DNA of 64,000 nucleotides from JABFSA01 sp963827515 (GCA_963827515.1 CAWHBF010000033.1:147092-211091), one strand, 5' to 3'. Shown: positions 45,301-53,957, counted from the stretch's first letter. A program made the numbers and translations. The notes: generated by a model from the sequence alone, not told the origin.

Positions 45301-46191
45301 CGCCCGCGCCAGGCTGCCGTGGTGGCATGTCACGTTGTCCGTACCGATCCGTTCGCCGAGTCGCGCCGACAGGCGTTCTGCCATCTTCCGGGTGTTGACG
45401 AAGACGAGCGTCGTACGGTGCTCGTCGATGAGCGTCGCGAGGCGGGCGTAGATCACGTCCCACTGCTCGTGCGAGCACACGTGCTCGAGAGGAGACGCCG
45501 GGGTTTCAATCGCGAGGTCCAGCGTCCGCAGGTGTCCTGCGTCCACCAGGTCGCATTCGCGACCGGCGCCGACGAGGAAGCGGGCGACATCCGAGAGCGG
45601 GTTCTGTGTAGCGCTCAGTCCGATGCGCTGATACGGCCCGGCGAGGGCCTCGAGCCGCTCGAGCGAGAGGGCGAGATGCGAGCCCCGCTTGTCGCGAAGC
45701 ATGGCGTGGATCTCGTCCACGATGACAGTACGCACGGAGCGGAGCATCTTCCGTCCGCCGTCGCTCGTGAGAAGGATGTACAACGACTCCGGAGTCGTCA
45801 CGAGGACCTGGGGTGGTGCTTTCGACATACGGGCCCGATCGCGAGCGGGTGTATCCCCAGACCTGACGAGCACGCGAATGTCCGGAAGGCTCGGGTCAAG
45901 CGCACGAATCTGCTCGATCGGCCCGAGGAGGTTCTTCTGGATGTCATTGGCGAGCGCCCGCAGCGGCGAGATGTACAAGACAGAGGTGTCGTCGTGAATC
46001 GTGGACGTGAAGAGGCCGTCAACCGCGGACAGAAAGGCGGCGAGCGTCTTGCCGGATCCCGTGGGTGCAGCGATGAGCACGTGGCCGCCCTGCCGGATGA
46101 GGGGCCACCCCTCTCTCTGGGGCAGGCTCGGTTCTCCGAGGCGGCTCGAGAACCATTGCCGGACGGCTGGATGGAACGACGTGAGAGGCAT
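42400..46191 (-). CDS. lhr: Lhr-type DEAD/DEAH-box ATP-dependent helicase
   Basis: A 1,263-residue superfamily 2 helicase, intact across 3.8 kb. Motifs are Walker A APTGSGKTLAAF (about residue 42), DEIH box in TVIVDEIHAML (about 160), SATQNPL (motif III), VFVNTRKMAERL and ATASLELGIDIG (motifs IV-V) and QRMGRAGHG (motif VI). A long C-terminal region contains the winged-helix, beta-barrel and DUF4145-like Lhr parts, but I cannot delimit them. Lhr-type helicases unwind DNA or RNA-DNA and act in repair. The gene stands alone, with a long inverted repeat just after its stop. Confidence 0.93.
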   Translation of the reverse strand: MPLTSFHPAVRQWFSSRLGEPSLPQREGWPLIRQGGHVLIAAPTGSGKTLAAFLSAVDGLFTSTIHDDTSVLYISPLRALANDIQKNLLGPIEQIRALDPSLPDIRVLVRSGDTPARDRARMSKAPPQVLVTTPESLYILLTSDGGRKMLRSVRTVIVDEIHAMLRDKRGSHLALSLERLEALAGPYQRIGLSATQNPLSDVARFLVGAGRECDLVDAGHLRTLDLAIETPASPLEHVCSHEQWDVIYARLATLIDEHRTTLVFVNTRKMAERLSARLGERIGTDNVTCHHGSLARARRLEAEEQLKTGRLRALVATASLELGIDIGDVDLAIQVGATRLIATFLQRMGRAGHGPSRVPKGRIFPLTLDELAEAEALLDAVDRRLLDRTPLPRAPLDILAQQIVAACVPEPWEERELFDRLRRAWPYRDLTRDDFDGVVALHSDGRRALLHRDGVHGRLRATKRARLQAITSGGAIPDTGDYQVLLEPDGTHVGALNEDFAIESQRGDIVQLGAHSWRILRVEPGVVRVADAEGAPPTIPFWLGEAPARTPELSALISEVREEGGCHPDLRAYIANGVRALGAVPTVGRIVIERFFDESGGMQLVVHAPFGGRINRAYGLALRKRFCVGFGFELQAAANEEAIVLSLGPQHSFPLEDVFSYLHSATARDVLVQAVLAQPMFETRWRWNVTRALLVERARGGRAVPIRFQRMRAQDLLAAAFPDVVACGETLPPGDITVPMDHPLVRQTIDDCLHEAMDVEGFLAVLRGLENGTIARVAVDTPEPSVFAGGILASQPYTFLDDAPLEERRTQAVMRRRGGVDSRTLDSLGELDPEAVARVREEAWPRPEHAEEVHEALTWMGYVTADEAAPWRPWLDTLRAQGRVTFDGVRWQAIDASHDPKAVLRGRLEALGPVEWDDPLLLELEGEGAVLRVRLQGRQAWCDRRLLARIHRYTLDRLRKEIEPVTATDFLMFLACWQHADEAHKLEGPAGVLEALGQLAGFEAPAVMWEAGILPRRIRGYRREWLDQATLSGEFAWGRLWGSGASAVRVTPIGFYRREELPLWLGLTDEVPPPVEGYAGQVFAALSTRGAAFPQELAAATRLIPTQVESGLAELAGRGLVTADAFAGLRGFIVPPSRRLRRALTVGRWSLLRRDAVTSSSSDFVVRQLLRRSGVVFRKTVERERIPIPWWRLVRELRTLEARGEVRGGRFVAGFDGEQYALPEAVTLLRAVRKRGGRVEDVPASDPLHYRGVLTPVPEARTA

Positions 46192-46269
46192 TGCGCGATA
46201 TTACGATCCCCGGTCCTTGCGGCTGATAAGACGGCCTGGAAGCAGGGCCGGCTCGCCCAACTCCACTCA

Positions 46270-46284
46270 TGACACTAAGTGTCA
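46270..46284. promoter_or_regulatory. possible operator palindrome
   Basis: A perfect 15-base palindrome, TGACACTAAGTGTCA, with a third half-site GTGTCA at 46291-46296. It lies about 120 bases upstream of the sigma-54 promoter, at an enhancer-like distance, so it could bind an NtrC-type activator. The assignment is by position only. Confidence 0.45.
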
Positions 46285-46405
46285 GCCCAAGTGTCACATT
46301 TTAGGTCTCGGCGGCAGGTTCACGATCATCTCGTCATGCTTCCCAGCCGGCTTTGGTTCTGTAAGTGGTTGTCAACACAAGCGGTAGCGGTTCTCAGCCC
46401 GCGAA

Positions 46406-46419
46406 GGCACGGGGATTGC
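46406..46419 (+). promoter_or_regulatory. sigma-54 (-24/-12) promoter of the pilin gene
   Basis: GGCACGGGGATTGC has GG at 46406-46407 and GC at 46418-46419, exactly 12 bases apart, matching the RpoN consensus GGCAC-N5-TTGC. Pilin genes are typical RpoN targets. It predicts a transcript start near 46431 and a leader of about 73 bases to the GTG at 46504. Confidence 0.75.
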
Positions 46420-46503
46420 TCAATTGACGTGATGACAGAGGCGCGGCGAGTATCCGCGGCGTCGGTTCGGACAGGGCGTGCGCCCAGACATCAGGAGACC
46501 AAG

Positions 46504-47019
46504 GTGCGGGAAGACAATCGAGGCTTCACGTTGATCGAATTGCTCATCGTCGTGGCCGTCATTGGCATCATTGCCTCGATTGCCATTCCGGCACTCCTGC
46601 GGGCCAGGATCTCAGCAAACGAGGCGTCCGGAATCGGGTCGATGCGGACGATCAGCACCGCCCAGGCGACCTACGCGGCGACGTGCGGCGGCGGTGGATA
46701 TGCAATCTCCCTGGCCGATCTCGCGATTCCGTCGAGCGGTGGGGATCCATTTGTTCCCCCTGACCTGTCGGGAGCGTTTCCCGGAGGGATACCGAAGAGC
46801 GGGTACGAGTTCACGATCACCGGCGGCACCGGAGCAACGGTGCTGCCCGACGGCGATGCGTGCAACGGCACTGGCTCCGAGTCGGAGTTCTTCTCGATAG
46901 GGGATCCGAGCGCGCCGGGCTTTTCAGGCATCCGCCACTTCGCCGTCGACCATACCGGCCATACCAGGCAGGATCTCGAGCAACTGGGAGACATGACAGA
47001 CGGCGCGCCACTCCAGTAG
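46504..47019 (+). CDS. type IV pilin-like protein
   Basis: A 171-residue prepilin. The short leader REDNRG precedes FTLIELLIVVAVIGIIASIAIPALL, cleaved by prepilin peptidase between G and F, with Glu at +5. A C-terminal globular domain follows with Cys residues near 60 and 120. GTG 46504 is preceded by CAGGAG with 6-7 bases spacing and gives a normal leader length; longer in-frame starts would add unlikely residues. A sigma-54 promoter lies upstream. No pilus assembly gene is adjacent. Confidence 0.85.
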   Translation: MREDNRGFTLIELLIVVAVIGIIASIAIPALLRARISANEASGIGSMRTISTAQATYAATCGGGGYAISLADLAIPSSGGDPFVPPDLSGAFPGGIPKSGYEFTITGGTGATVLPDGDACNGTGSESEFFSIGDPSAPGFSGIRHFAVDHTGHTRQDLEQLGDMTDGAPLQ

Positions 47020-47175
47020 GCACCTTCTCCGACTTTTGACTTCTCATTTCTGACTTCTCACTTCCGCCGGGCGCGCTCGTCGTTCAACTGCCATTGACCT
47101 TGGCAGTTGATGCTGGCAGAATGCCCGCTCTGAAGTCGCCTGGTCCCCCCAACCGGAGAGGTGAGAGAGTTCATC

Positions 47176-47601
47176 ATGCTGACATTCCTTGGAAAGTTTC
47201 GCGACATCGTCCCCCTGTTGCTCCGCATCATGCTTGGGTTGACACTGATCTTCTCGCACGGTCTGCCGAAGATCATGGCGCCGGATCGGTGGGAACGCGA
47301 AGGACAGGCGATGGCGAATCTCGGCATTACTTTCGCGCCGGTCTTCTGGGGCTTCATGGCGGGGGCGAGCGAATTGGCTGTGGGCATCCTCTTCCTGATC
47401 GGCCTGGCCGTCAGGCCTGGAGCGCTCATGGTTCTGTTCATCATGTTCGTCGCGGCGCTCAATAACGTGGTGGCGGCGGGCGGCTTGTCAGGGCTTCAGG
47501 GCGGACGGTCGCACCCGATCGATTTCGCAGCGGGCACGCTTGCATTGCTGATCCTCGGCGCGGGCAAGATGAGCGTGGATCGCAAGATCGGTTGGGGATA
47601 G
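47176..47601 (+). CDS. DoxX family membrane protein
   Basis: A protein of 141 residues (or 146 from GTG 47161). It has four hydrophobic segments: VPLLLRIMLGLTLIFSHG, VFWGFMAGASELAVGILF, LAVRPGALMVLFIMFVAA and DFAAGTLALLILG. The SHGLPKIM and ASELAVG segments are typical of DoxX proteins, which take part in membrane redox or stress complexes. The start is uncertain between the GTG and ATG. It is intact and probably monocistronic. Confidence 0.85.
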   Translation: MLTFLGKFRDIVPLLLRIMLGLTLIFSHGLPKIMAPDRWEREGQAMANLGITFAPVFWGFMAGASELAVGILFLIGLAVRPGALMVLFIMFVAALNNVVAAGGLSGLQGGRSHPIDFAAGTLALLILGAGKMSVDRKIGWG

Positions 47602-47619
47602 GTAGCCGTCGTGAGACTA

Positions 47620-47651
47620 ACCGGGTCCGGACCTGAGGGGTCGGACCCGGT
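47620..47651. terminator. strong hairpin after the DoxX gene
   Basis: ACCGGGTCCG (47620-47629) pairs perfectly with CGGACCCGGT (47642-47651) around a 12-base loop. It lies 19 bases after the DoxX stop. No T-run follows, so it would be a non-canonical terminator or a repeat of the GGGTCCGACCC type. Confidence 0.45.
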
Positions 47652-47779
47652 GGCGGCGCAGCTGTCCGTTTCCCCATAACTTCCAGGCGACGATCTCCTC
47701 GTCACCTGCCTGTGATCCTCCCGGTCTAAGATGTTCTCGGTCCCTGACACTGTGCCGATCGCGTACGCCGGGAGGTAGT

Positions 47780-48535
47780 GTGTTTCCCTATCACGATGAG
47801 AACGAGACCCAGCGCACGCCGTTCGTGACGATGGCGCTCGTCGCGGCGAGCACACTGGCGTGGCTGCTGGTACAGGGCGCAGGCAGCGGGTTCGCGTTGG
47901 CTGAGTCTGTGTGCAACCTGGGCCTCATACCTGGCGAGCTGACCATGTCGCTGGCGCCGGGCACGTCGTTCCCGATGGGTGAGGGAATCGCGTGTCTCAC
48001 CGACCCTGGCTCGCAGATGTCGCATCTCGTCACGTCGATGTTCCTCCACGGCTCGTGGATGCACCTGCTCGGCAACATGTGGTTTCTGTGGCTGTTCGGG
48101 AACAACATCGAGGACTCGATGACGCGTCCTCGATTCGTGGCTTTCTATCTGCTATGCGGTCTCGCGGCCGCGCTCGCGCAGGTGGCAGCGGAGCCGGCGT
48201 CGGCCGTGCCGATGGTCGGTGCGTCAGGCGCGATCAGCGGTGTCATGGGGGCGTATCTGGTGCTCTTTCCGCGCGTGCGGGTGTTCACCATGGTGCCGCT
48301 CGGATTCTATCTGCACCAGATGACGCTGCCTGCCTGGGGGATGCTGCTCTACTGGGCCTTCCTGCAGTTTGCGGGAGGTCTGACGAGCCTCGCGTCGGAA
48401 CAGTCGGGTGGGGTTGCCTTCTGGGCCCATCTCGGCGGATTCGCCGCCGGCGTGGTGCTCGTCAAGGTGTTCGAGCGCCGGGACCGCGTGGCGGCACACG
48501 AGTCGCATCACTGGCACCCGAGGAGCGCACGCTGA
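47780..48535 (+). CDS. rhomboid family intramembrane serine protease
   Basis: A 251-residue membrane protein with six or seven helices. The catalytic Ser lies in PMVGASGAISGVMGAYLV (GxSG) and the catalytic His in FWAHLGGFAAGVVLV. The SMFLHGSWMHLLGNMWFLWLFGNNIED region (split blocks HGSWMHLLGN and NNIED) is the typical L1/second-helix signature. The GTG at 47780 follows GGGAGG with a 5-base spacer. It should cleave single-pass membrane proteins in the bilayer. Partner unknown. Confidence 0.9.
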   Translation: MFPYHDENETQRTPFVTMALVAASTLAWLLVQGAGSGFALAESVCNLGLIPGELTMSLAPGTSFPMGEGIACLTDPGSQMSHLVTSMFLHGSWMHLLGNMWFLWLFGNNIEDSMTRPRFVAFYLLCGLAAALAQVAAEPASAVPMVGASGAISGVMGAYLVLFPRVRVFTMVPLGFYLHQMTLPAWGMLLYWAFLQFAGGLTSLASEQSGGVAFWAHLGGFAAGVVLVKVFERRDRVAAHESHHWHPRSAR

Positions 48536-48582
48536 CTAGCTGGTAGCCGGTAGCCGGTAGCGCGGTAGCATGCGCACGCGAT

Positions 48583-48654
48583 CGCGCACGCTAAAGCATG
48601 CGCTCTACATGACTTGGCACGGATACTCGTAGAGCGCACGCTTTAGCGTGCGCG
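48583..48654. repeat. pair of REP-like palindromes after the rhomboid gene
   Basis: Units at 48583-48608 (reverse) and 48629-48654 (forward) show the GTAGAGCG/CGCTCTAC heads and CTTTAG/CTAAAG centres. They are preceded by a short low-complexity stretch of GGTAGCC words (48540-48569). Confidence 0.85.
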
Positions 48655-48683
48655 GATCCTAAATGCGCGTCAACCACCGCTGT

Positions 48684-50846
48684 CTACTTCGCGAGCGGGT
48701 CAGGCCTCAACTGGAAGTGCGCGGCGAACGGCCTGGTACCTTTGCCGCCTTCGATCAGCCACGGTGTGCGATCGCCGTTGGCGGCCCAGAGGCCGCGGCC
48801 TTTCCAACCTGCCTTCGGATCGTCGATACGCCCGTCGAAGCCCTTCGCGTAGAAGCCCAGAGGATAGGGTACCCGCAGGACGATCATGCGGCCGTCCTTG
48901 TACGCGATCAAGCCGTCGTTGAGGTTACCGGTGGACATCGGTACGTCGTTGCCGAGCCCGAACGTATTGTGCTGGTCGACCCACGAGTAGTAGCTGGACT
49001 CGGCACTGTTGTCGCCGATGCCCTGGAAGCCTGGTCCGGGGTACTTGTAGAAGCTCCATCCCTCCGGGCAGTGATCGCCCGTGGCCTTCGGGCCGTTGAG
49101 CGGTGCCTTGCACTTCCGTCGATCAAAGCTGCCCATGTGACCGCTCGCGAGCGATACCCACACCACACCCTTGCTGTCGATGTCGGCGCCACGGGGGCCG
49201 AATCCCGGCAACGGCACGTTGTAGACCTCCGTCAGCGTCGTCTCGGGTGGGTTGGCACCCGGGGCGATCCGCACCACGGCGCCGGGGTTGGAGCGGAACG
49301 AACCCCAGATGGAACCGTCCACCGGACTCGGCATCACAGCGTAGAAACCGGCGACCACGCGCTTGTCCTTGGTGGGATCCATTGGCTGGTTCGGCTCGAC
49401 GTACGCGTCGCGCTTTCCGTTGCCATTGGTGTCGAGAATCATCGCCGTCCATCCCTGTGATTTCGCCGCGTCGCCCGTGGCATCGAACATCTTCGTGTTC
49501 ACCCAACCGACCACCGGCCCACCACCGCTCGTCCAGAGCGTGTCGTTGGCGTCGTAGCCGAACTGCGGGTGGTGCGTGGAGAAGCAGGTGTCGACGAACG
49601 AGTACTTTTTCGTCTTCGGGTCGAATACGGCAATGTGCCGGACCGAGCGCTCCATCGGGAAGAGCTTCGCCGACGGGTGATCGGAGCCGGCCCTGCAGAA
49701 CGCCGGCGTTTCAGCGCCGCGGACCGAAGCGGCAAGCCAGACCCTTCCTGTCTTGTCGAGCATCGAGTTGTGGTTGTTGGCTCTGGTCTCCCAGATCCGT
49801 TCCGCGCCCCAGTACGGCGATGGCGCCATCGGGTCGAGCGCCGCGGCATGCCCGGGTCCGAGGTTCAGCGGCATCTGGGGATCGCGCACCGGCAACCGGA
49901 ACGACGTCCAGGTGTTCTTGACCGGGTCGAGGATTGGCATCTCGTCGGAGCTGTACCTCGGGCGCGCCGTAGAGCGGGCCGTAGGCGTTGACCGTGGGGT
50001 TGCGGCGGTCGCTCGCAATCAGATCGTGCAGATACTGCTTCTCGTTCATCCAGTCACGGAGCGTCACCACGATGTTGCGCTCGGCGCCCTGCGGCCGCTG
50101 CGGCGTGGCGTGAGGGAGCTCGCCTTTTGCGATGCGATCGGTCCAGTCCGCGAAGTTCTTGAATGCCACGCTGCCGAGGGCGGCCATCTGTCCAGCCATC
50201 TGTTGGCCGGCCTGTCCGGACTGCACGCGACGCATCCAGGCCTGCTCGGTTGACGCAAAGGTGCCGAGCGATGCGGGAATCGTTCGCGTGGACTGCTGTC
50301 CGATCTGGTGGCAACCGATGCAGCCATTGCTCCTCATCGAATCGAGCCACTGCGGTTGCGTCAAGGCCGCAGGGAGGCTGGGATTCTTACCGCCGAACTC
50401 GTCGGCGGCGGGAATCTTGAGCATCGAGTACCAGTAGATCGCGGGGTAGTAGTGAGCGGCCGCCGCGGGCGTGGGCGCTCTCGTGGCAGACAGATTGACC
50501 AGTCGTCCCGGCGCAGTGGTCATCTTGGGGCTGTCGATGAGGCCATAGCCGCGCGCCCACACGGTGTAGTTGGCCTTCGGCAGATCGGGCACCACGTAAC
50601 CGGCCCTGGTCGTCCGTGACAACGCTCTTGATGTAGCGCACCTGGAGGTCGCGCGTTTCCGCGATCACCCAGACGCCGGCCTCTGGGCCGCTCGCGCCTG
50701 CGACCACGCCTCCGATGTCGTCGTCGATCAATGGCGACCGCAGGTCGGCCCTGCTGGGCGTTGGACACCAGGAGGAGTGCTGAGAGGAGCAGCGCCAGCG
50801 TGGCGGCGGCGATGGTGAACCGGCGAAAGTGGATCAAGTGCATCAT
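48684..50846 (-). CDS. secreted one-heme protein with carboxypeptidase-regulatory-like and propeller-like domains (frame-broken three times)
   Basis: Removing single bases near 50727, 50599 and 49961 gives one protein of about 720 residues. It starts at ATG 50846 (after GGAGG) with a signal peptide (LIHFRRFTIAAATLALLLSALL in two blocks). It then has a carboxypeptidase-regulatory-like Ig domain (GVVAGASGPEAGVWVIAETRDLQVRY, blocks; then YVVPDLPKANYTVWARGYGL), a c-type heme site CIGCH at about residue 165, and a long propeller-like part with LDKTGRVWLAAS, YDANDTLWTSGG and IDSKGVVWVSLASGHMG. Similar proteins are frequent in acidobacteria and related to streptogramin-lyase-like propellers. A redox or substrate-binding role outside the cytoplasm is inferred. 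Confidence 0.8.
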
Positions 50847-50987
50847 CTGTGCCTCCAGCCCTCTGCGGGCCGTGGGTCGAGTTCGAAGCCGAGGATACAC
50901 AACCATCCAGAGGCTGTCCATCCATTGGCCGGAGGGATCCCGATAGATCCGCTAGAATAGACTGGAATTCGGAAAGGAGGACAGCTC

Positions 50988-51374
50988 ATGCACAAGCAAT
51001 CTACGCGCGCGTCCGTTGGCATCCTGGCTGGCGTCGCGTTGGCGCTTGCTCTTTCGATTCCTGGGTACGCCCACCATGGCTGGGGTGGCAACTCGGAGCA
51101 GGAAACCTCGATGACCGGGACGCTCGAGGCGCCGGTGAGCTTGGCGGGGCCGCACGCCACGATGAAGATGCGGGTCGACGGACAGGTCTGGGACATCACG
51201 CTGGCGCCGTCGGGACGCACCTCCGGGGCGGGTCTCAAGGAAGGCATCATTCCGCTTGGTGCGACCGTGACGGTGGTCGGTCACAAGAACAAGACGGCGA
51301 ATCGTTTCGAGATGAAGACCGAAAAGGTGACCTGGAACAACAAGGTCTTCGCTGTCTATCCCGACCTGCACTGA
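50988..51374 (+). CDS. DUF6152 family secreted protein
   Basis: A 128-residue exported protein: signal peptide (GILAGVALALALSIPGYA) then the AHHGWGG start of the mature part, TMTGTLEAPVSLAGPHA-like region and DGQVWDITLAPSGRTSGAGL, closing with a KTANRFEMKTEKVTW strand. HHG at the mature N-terminus and the small beta-barrel pattern fit DUF6152. The ATG follows AAAGGAGG. It is followed by a DUF6644 membrane protein gene 14 bases later, the usual pairing. Function unknown; copper or oxidative roles are speculative. Confidence 0.85.
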   Translation: MHKQSTRASVGILAGVALALALSIPGYAHHGWGGNSEQETSMTGTLEAPVSLAGPHATMKMRVDGQVWDITLAPSGRTSGAGLKEGIIPLGATVTVVGHKNKTANRFEMKTEKVTWNNKVFAVYPDLH

Positions 51375-51388
51375 TCTAGCCGCGTCCG

Positions 51389-51883
51389 GTGGCCGGCCTG
51401 CCTGAGTTCCTGGCGTGGATCGAGGCGTCTGCGCTCGGGGTCTTCATGCGGCAGTCCGGCCCCTGGACGTACGCCATCGTCAACCTCTCGCACATCCTGG
51501 GCGTCTCCACGCTCTTCGGTTCGATCCTCGTCCTCGATCTCCGTCTGCTGGGCTGCTGGCGTCGAGTGCCGCTCGAGGCGCTCTCTCGCGCGACGGTTCC
51601 CGTGTCGAGGGCGGGATTCGCCGTTGCGGCGACGACGGGCGTTGCACTGCTGTCGAGTAATGCCACTGAGTACCTCGGCAATCCGTTTTTCCTGATCAAG
51701 TTCCCGGCGATCGGCTTGGGTCTGCTCAACGTGTGGGCGCTCGGCCGGACGAGCGCGTGGCGCGCGAGGGGAGAACGCGCGCTTTCGGGATCAGAATTGC
51801 GACAGCTCGCAGTCATGGGTGGCATCTCGCTCGGCTGCTGGCTGACCGCCGTCAGCGCGGGGCGGATGATTGGCTATTGGTAG
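51389..51883 (+). CDS. DUF6644 family membrane protein
   Basis: A 164-residue protein with four predicted helices: WTYAIVNLSHILGVSTLFGSILVLDLRLLG (two blocks), VSRAGFAVAATTGVALLSS, FFLIKFPAIGLGLLNVWAL and MGGISLGCWLTAVSAGRMIGYW. The pairing with an upstream DUF6152 gene and the HILGVST and GRMIGYW ends match DUF6644. It uses GTG 51389. The protein ends about 124 bases upstream of tRNA-Glu. Confidence 0.85.
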   Translation: MAGLPEFLAWIEASALGVFMRQSGPWTYAIVNLSHILGVSTLFGSILVLDLRLLGCWRRVPLEALSRATVPVSRAGFAVAATTGVALLSSNATEYLGNPFFLIKFPAIGLGLLNVWALGRTSAWRARGERALSGSELRQLAVMGGISLGCWLTAVSAGRMIGYW

Positions 51884-52007
51884 ATTGGTAGGGGAGTGGG
51901 GAAGAGGCCCCGTCGCCCAGTATGCGAGCGCGGGCGCGAGTTCCTGTCGCTGTGTCACAATAGTGCGTTCGCCTGTCGGCGAATGTGACGCCCAGAGCAC
52001 TCATCCC

Positions 52008-52080
52008 GTCCCCATCGTCCAGAGGCCTAGGACGCGGCCCTTTCAAGGCTGAAACCCGGGTTCGAATCCCGGTGGGGAGG
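52008..52080 (+). tRNA. tRNA-Glu (anticodon TTC), with altered acceptor end
   Basis: The cloverleaf is complete: acceptor GTCCCCA, D stem GTCC/GGAC, anticodon stem CGGCC/GGCTG around CTTTCAA (anticodon TTC), T stem CCGGG/CCCGG around TTCGAAT. The 3' acceptor strand reads TGGGGAG, so position 1 G faces G rather than C. GCCA appears 3 bases later than expected (52083-52086), as if GGA were inserted before the usual CGCCA end. The 3' part coincides with the end of the recombinase gene on the other strand, so this is the likely attachment site (attL) of the element. Confidence 0.88.
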
Positions 52081-53552
52081 ACGCCATTCCATTTTCTGAA
52101 GCACCAGATTTCTCCAACTGCATGAAAGCTAAGCACGTTGGGGCGGTTCCAAATCCTTGCCCGCTGAAAGGCAGGCCCTCGGGAAAGATCGCCGTCTGAA
52201 GCTGCCGCCGCTGCTCCAGACCCGCGTCCACCCACATCTGCGCGGCATTCTCTAGTAGGTGCTCGGCGAAGCCGAGAACGCCCTCAATATCGACATTCTC
52301 GATGCGAGCTTCGTGGAGTTCCAGCTCCGCAAGCGCCAGCTTCTCGCGCATCCGATCGCGCTGTTGTTCGTAGGTGGTGCTGTCGATCGAACGCTGGTAG
52401 ATGAAAGCCTCCTCCAGCCGCTCCAACTTGCAGTCTGAGCCCCGAGACATGCTCGGTCCGAAGCCTTTCGAGGTCTCTGGCTTGCACTTGTTCTGTCCGC
52501 CACACATCGAGCACGACCTCGTGGAAGAGACACATGTAGCCGGGGGCCGGTTTCAGACGTTCCAGGTAGGCTACGAAGAGGCTTTCGACGTCATCCCTGC
52601 GTCCCCGCACCCCGGAGCACTTAGGACAGTGGTAGTAGCCGTAGCGCTCGCTTCGACCCTTCGACCAGCTCCCGGTGATGGGCCTACGGCACTGACCGCA
52701 ACGTAGGAACCGACGAAGCGGGAAATCTGCGCGATCCCGAGCATGAGTAGTGGGCTCGGTAGGCTTGCCAGCGAGACGGCTCTCAACCCGCCGGAACACC
52801 GACTCGCCGACGAGCGGTTCGAAGTCTCCCGACCGGTTGACTCCCCATTTCGGAACCTCGACCCTGCCGACGTAGATCGGGTTGCGAAGCATCGTGCGGA
52901 AAGACTGCAGCGACAGGGGGCCACCTTTGGATGCTCTGAACCCGGTTGCGTTGATCTGGCGAAGGACGTTGCCAACTGGCGCCCCGTCAGCGACGAGGGA
53001 GAAGGCGAGTCGGAGGCTTTCGGCCCGCGAAGGATCAGGAACAAGGCTCGGACCGACTTCTGCGCTGGAGTTCAGGTAGCCGAGAGGCGCCTTAAAGGTC
53101 CAGCGGCCTAAGTGCAAGGCCGCTCGCATTCCCGCCTCGGTGCGCTCGGCCTTCTGATCGTTATCGAACTGCGCGAAGGCAGCCAGAACGCCTTCCATCA
53201 GCTTTCCCGTGGACGAGTCGTCGATCGGCTCCGTCACCGAGCGCAGCGTGACTCCCAACTTGTGGAGCAGGGCTCGCAGAACGACATGGTCGTATCTGTC
53301 CCGGGCGAATCTGGTCACGTTGTAGACCACGAGCGCGTGGACGTGTCCCTTGTTCTCCCGACAATACGCGAGAAGCGCCTTCAGCTCGGTCCGGTCTGCA
53401 GATTTCGCCGACTCAGCCTTTTCAACGAACTCCCGAGCAACGGCGTAGCCTTCGCGGCGGCAGTAGTCGCGACAACCCTTGAGTTGAGTTGGCAGACTTA
53501 GATTCTGAGTCTGCTCCTTCGTAGAGACGCGGCAATAGATAACGGCTCTCAT
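52043..53552 (-). CDS. serine recombinase/integrase of the integrated element (frame-broken)
   Basis: A site-specific recombinase of about 500 residues. The N-terminal resolvase domain has AVIYCRVSTKEQ (catalytic Ser in RVSTKEQ), YNVTRFARDRYD and GKLMEGVLAAFAQFD. The recombinase domain has APLGYLN, NPIYVGRVEVPKWG and the zinc beta-ribbon RCGQCRRPI...HCPKCSG. A coiled coil follows near the C-terminus. The frame breaks near 52440 (GGGG run). Dropping one G continues SGSDCKLERLEEAFIYQRS to the end. The last residues, SPPGFEPGFQP, are antisense translation of tRNA-Glu, so the gene ends inside the attachment site. It should catalyse integration and excision. Confidence 0.9.
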
Positions 53553-53560
53553 CACCGGTT

Positions 53561-53881
53561 TTAGCGTGACCGCGTCCGCCGCCTGGCTGCTGGCAGGTAG
53601 GATGCTAGAGCGGTCCGCGTTGCCTCTCCGCGAGTCATGCCTGCGTCGAACTCTAACACGGCTGCTCTCTCCTCGATTGCCTCTCGATCGTCGGTGGGGA
53701 GCAGGCGAAGAGCTGCGGACTCCACTTGGGTGCCGTCCGTCTTGTAGTGCGTCAGAGCGACGCGGGCATAGGAAGACATCTGATCCACTAGGCGAATCAA
53801 TTCCGTATCCGAAAGATCGGTGCCCGACGCGCCAAGGAGACGCCGGCAAGTCGTGAGCGACAGCTGCGACAGGCCGGTCAT
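53561..53881 (-). CDS. recombinase-associated small accessory protein
   Basis: A 106-residue protein of unknown function. It lies 8 bases upstream of the recombinase in the same direction. Its C-terminal half (REAIEERAAVLEFDAGMTRGEATRTALASYL) is repeated in degraded form next to the second recombinase fragment at 60891-61022, where RADFEERAAIMEFEGRLSRSQAERLALARIL can be read. The co-occurrence of both proteins makes a conserved recombinase partner likely. Confidence 0.6.
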   Translation of the reverse strand: MTGLSQLSLTTCRRLLGASGTDLSDTELIRLVDQMSSYARVALTHYKTDGTQVESAALRLLPTDDREAIEERAAVLEFDAGMTRGEATRTALASYLPAARRRTRSR

Positions 53882-53957
53882 TTATGGGACGGACCTTTCG
53901 CTCGCCTCGACAGTGACTGCCGCGATCTGACGGGCGCGATACGCATCAGAGCGATGT

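Larger units (their letters stand above)
46192..46503. other. 312-base intergenic region with pilin promoter
   Basis: The interval lies between the divergent helicase and pilin genes. It contains the palindrome at 46270-46284, a half-site GTGTCA at 46291-46296 and the sigma-54-type promoter at 46406-46419. Confidence 0.7.

Noticed and set aside
47620..47651. Canonical Rho-independent terminator
   Set aside because: The stem is perfect, but no U-tract follows, so it is reported only as a hairpin with low confidence.
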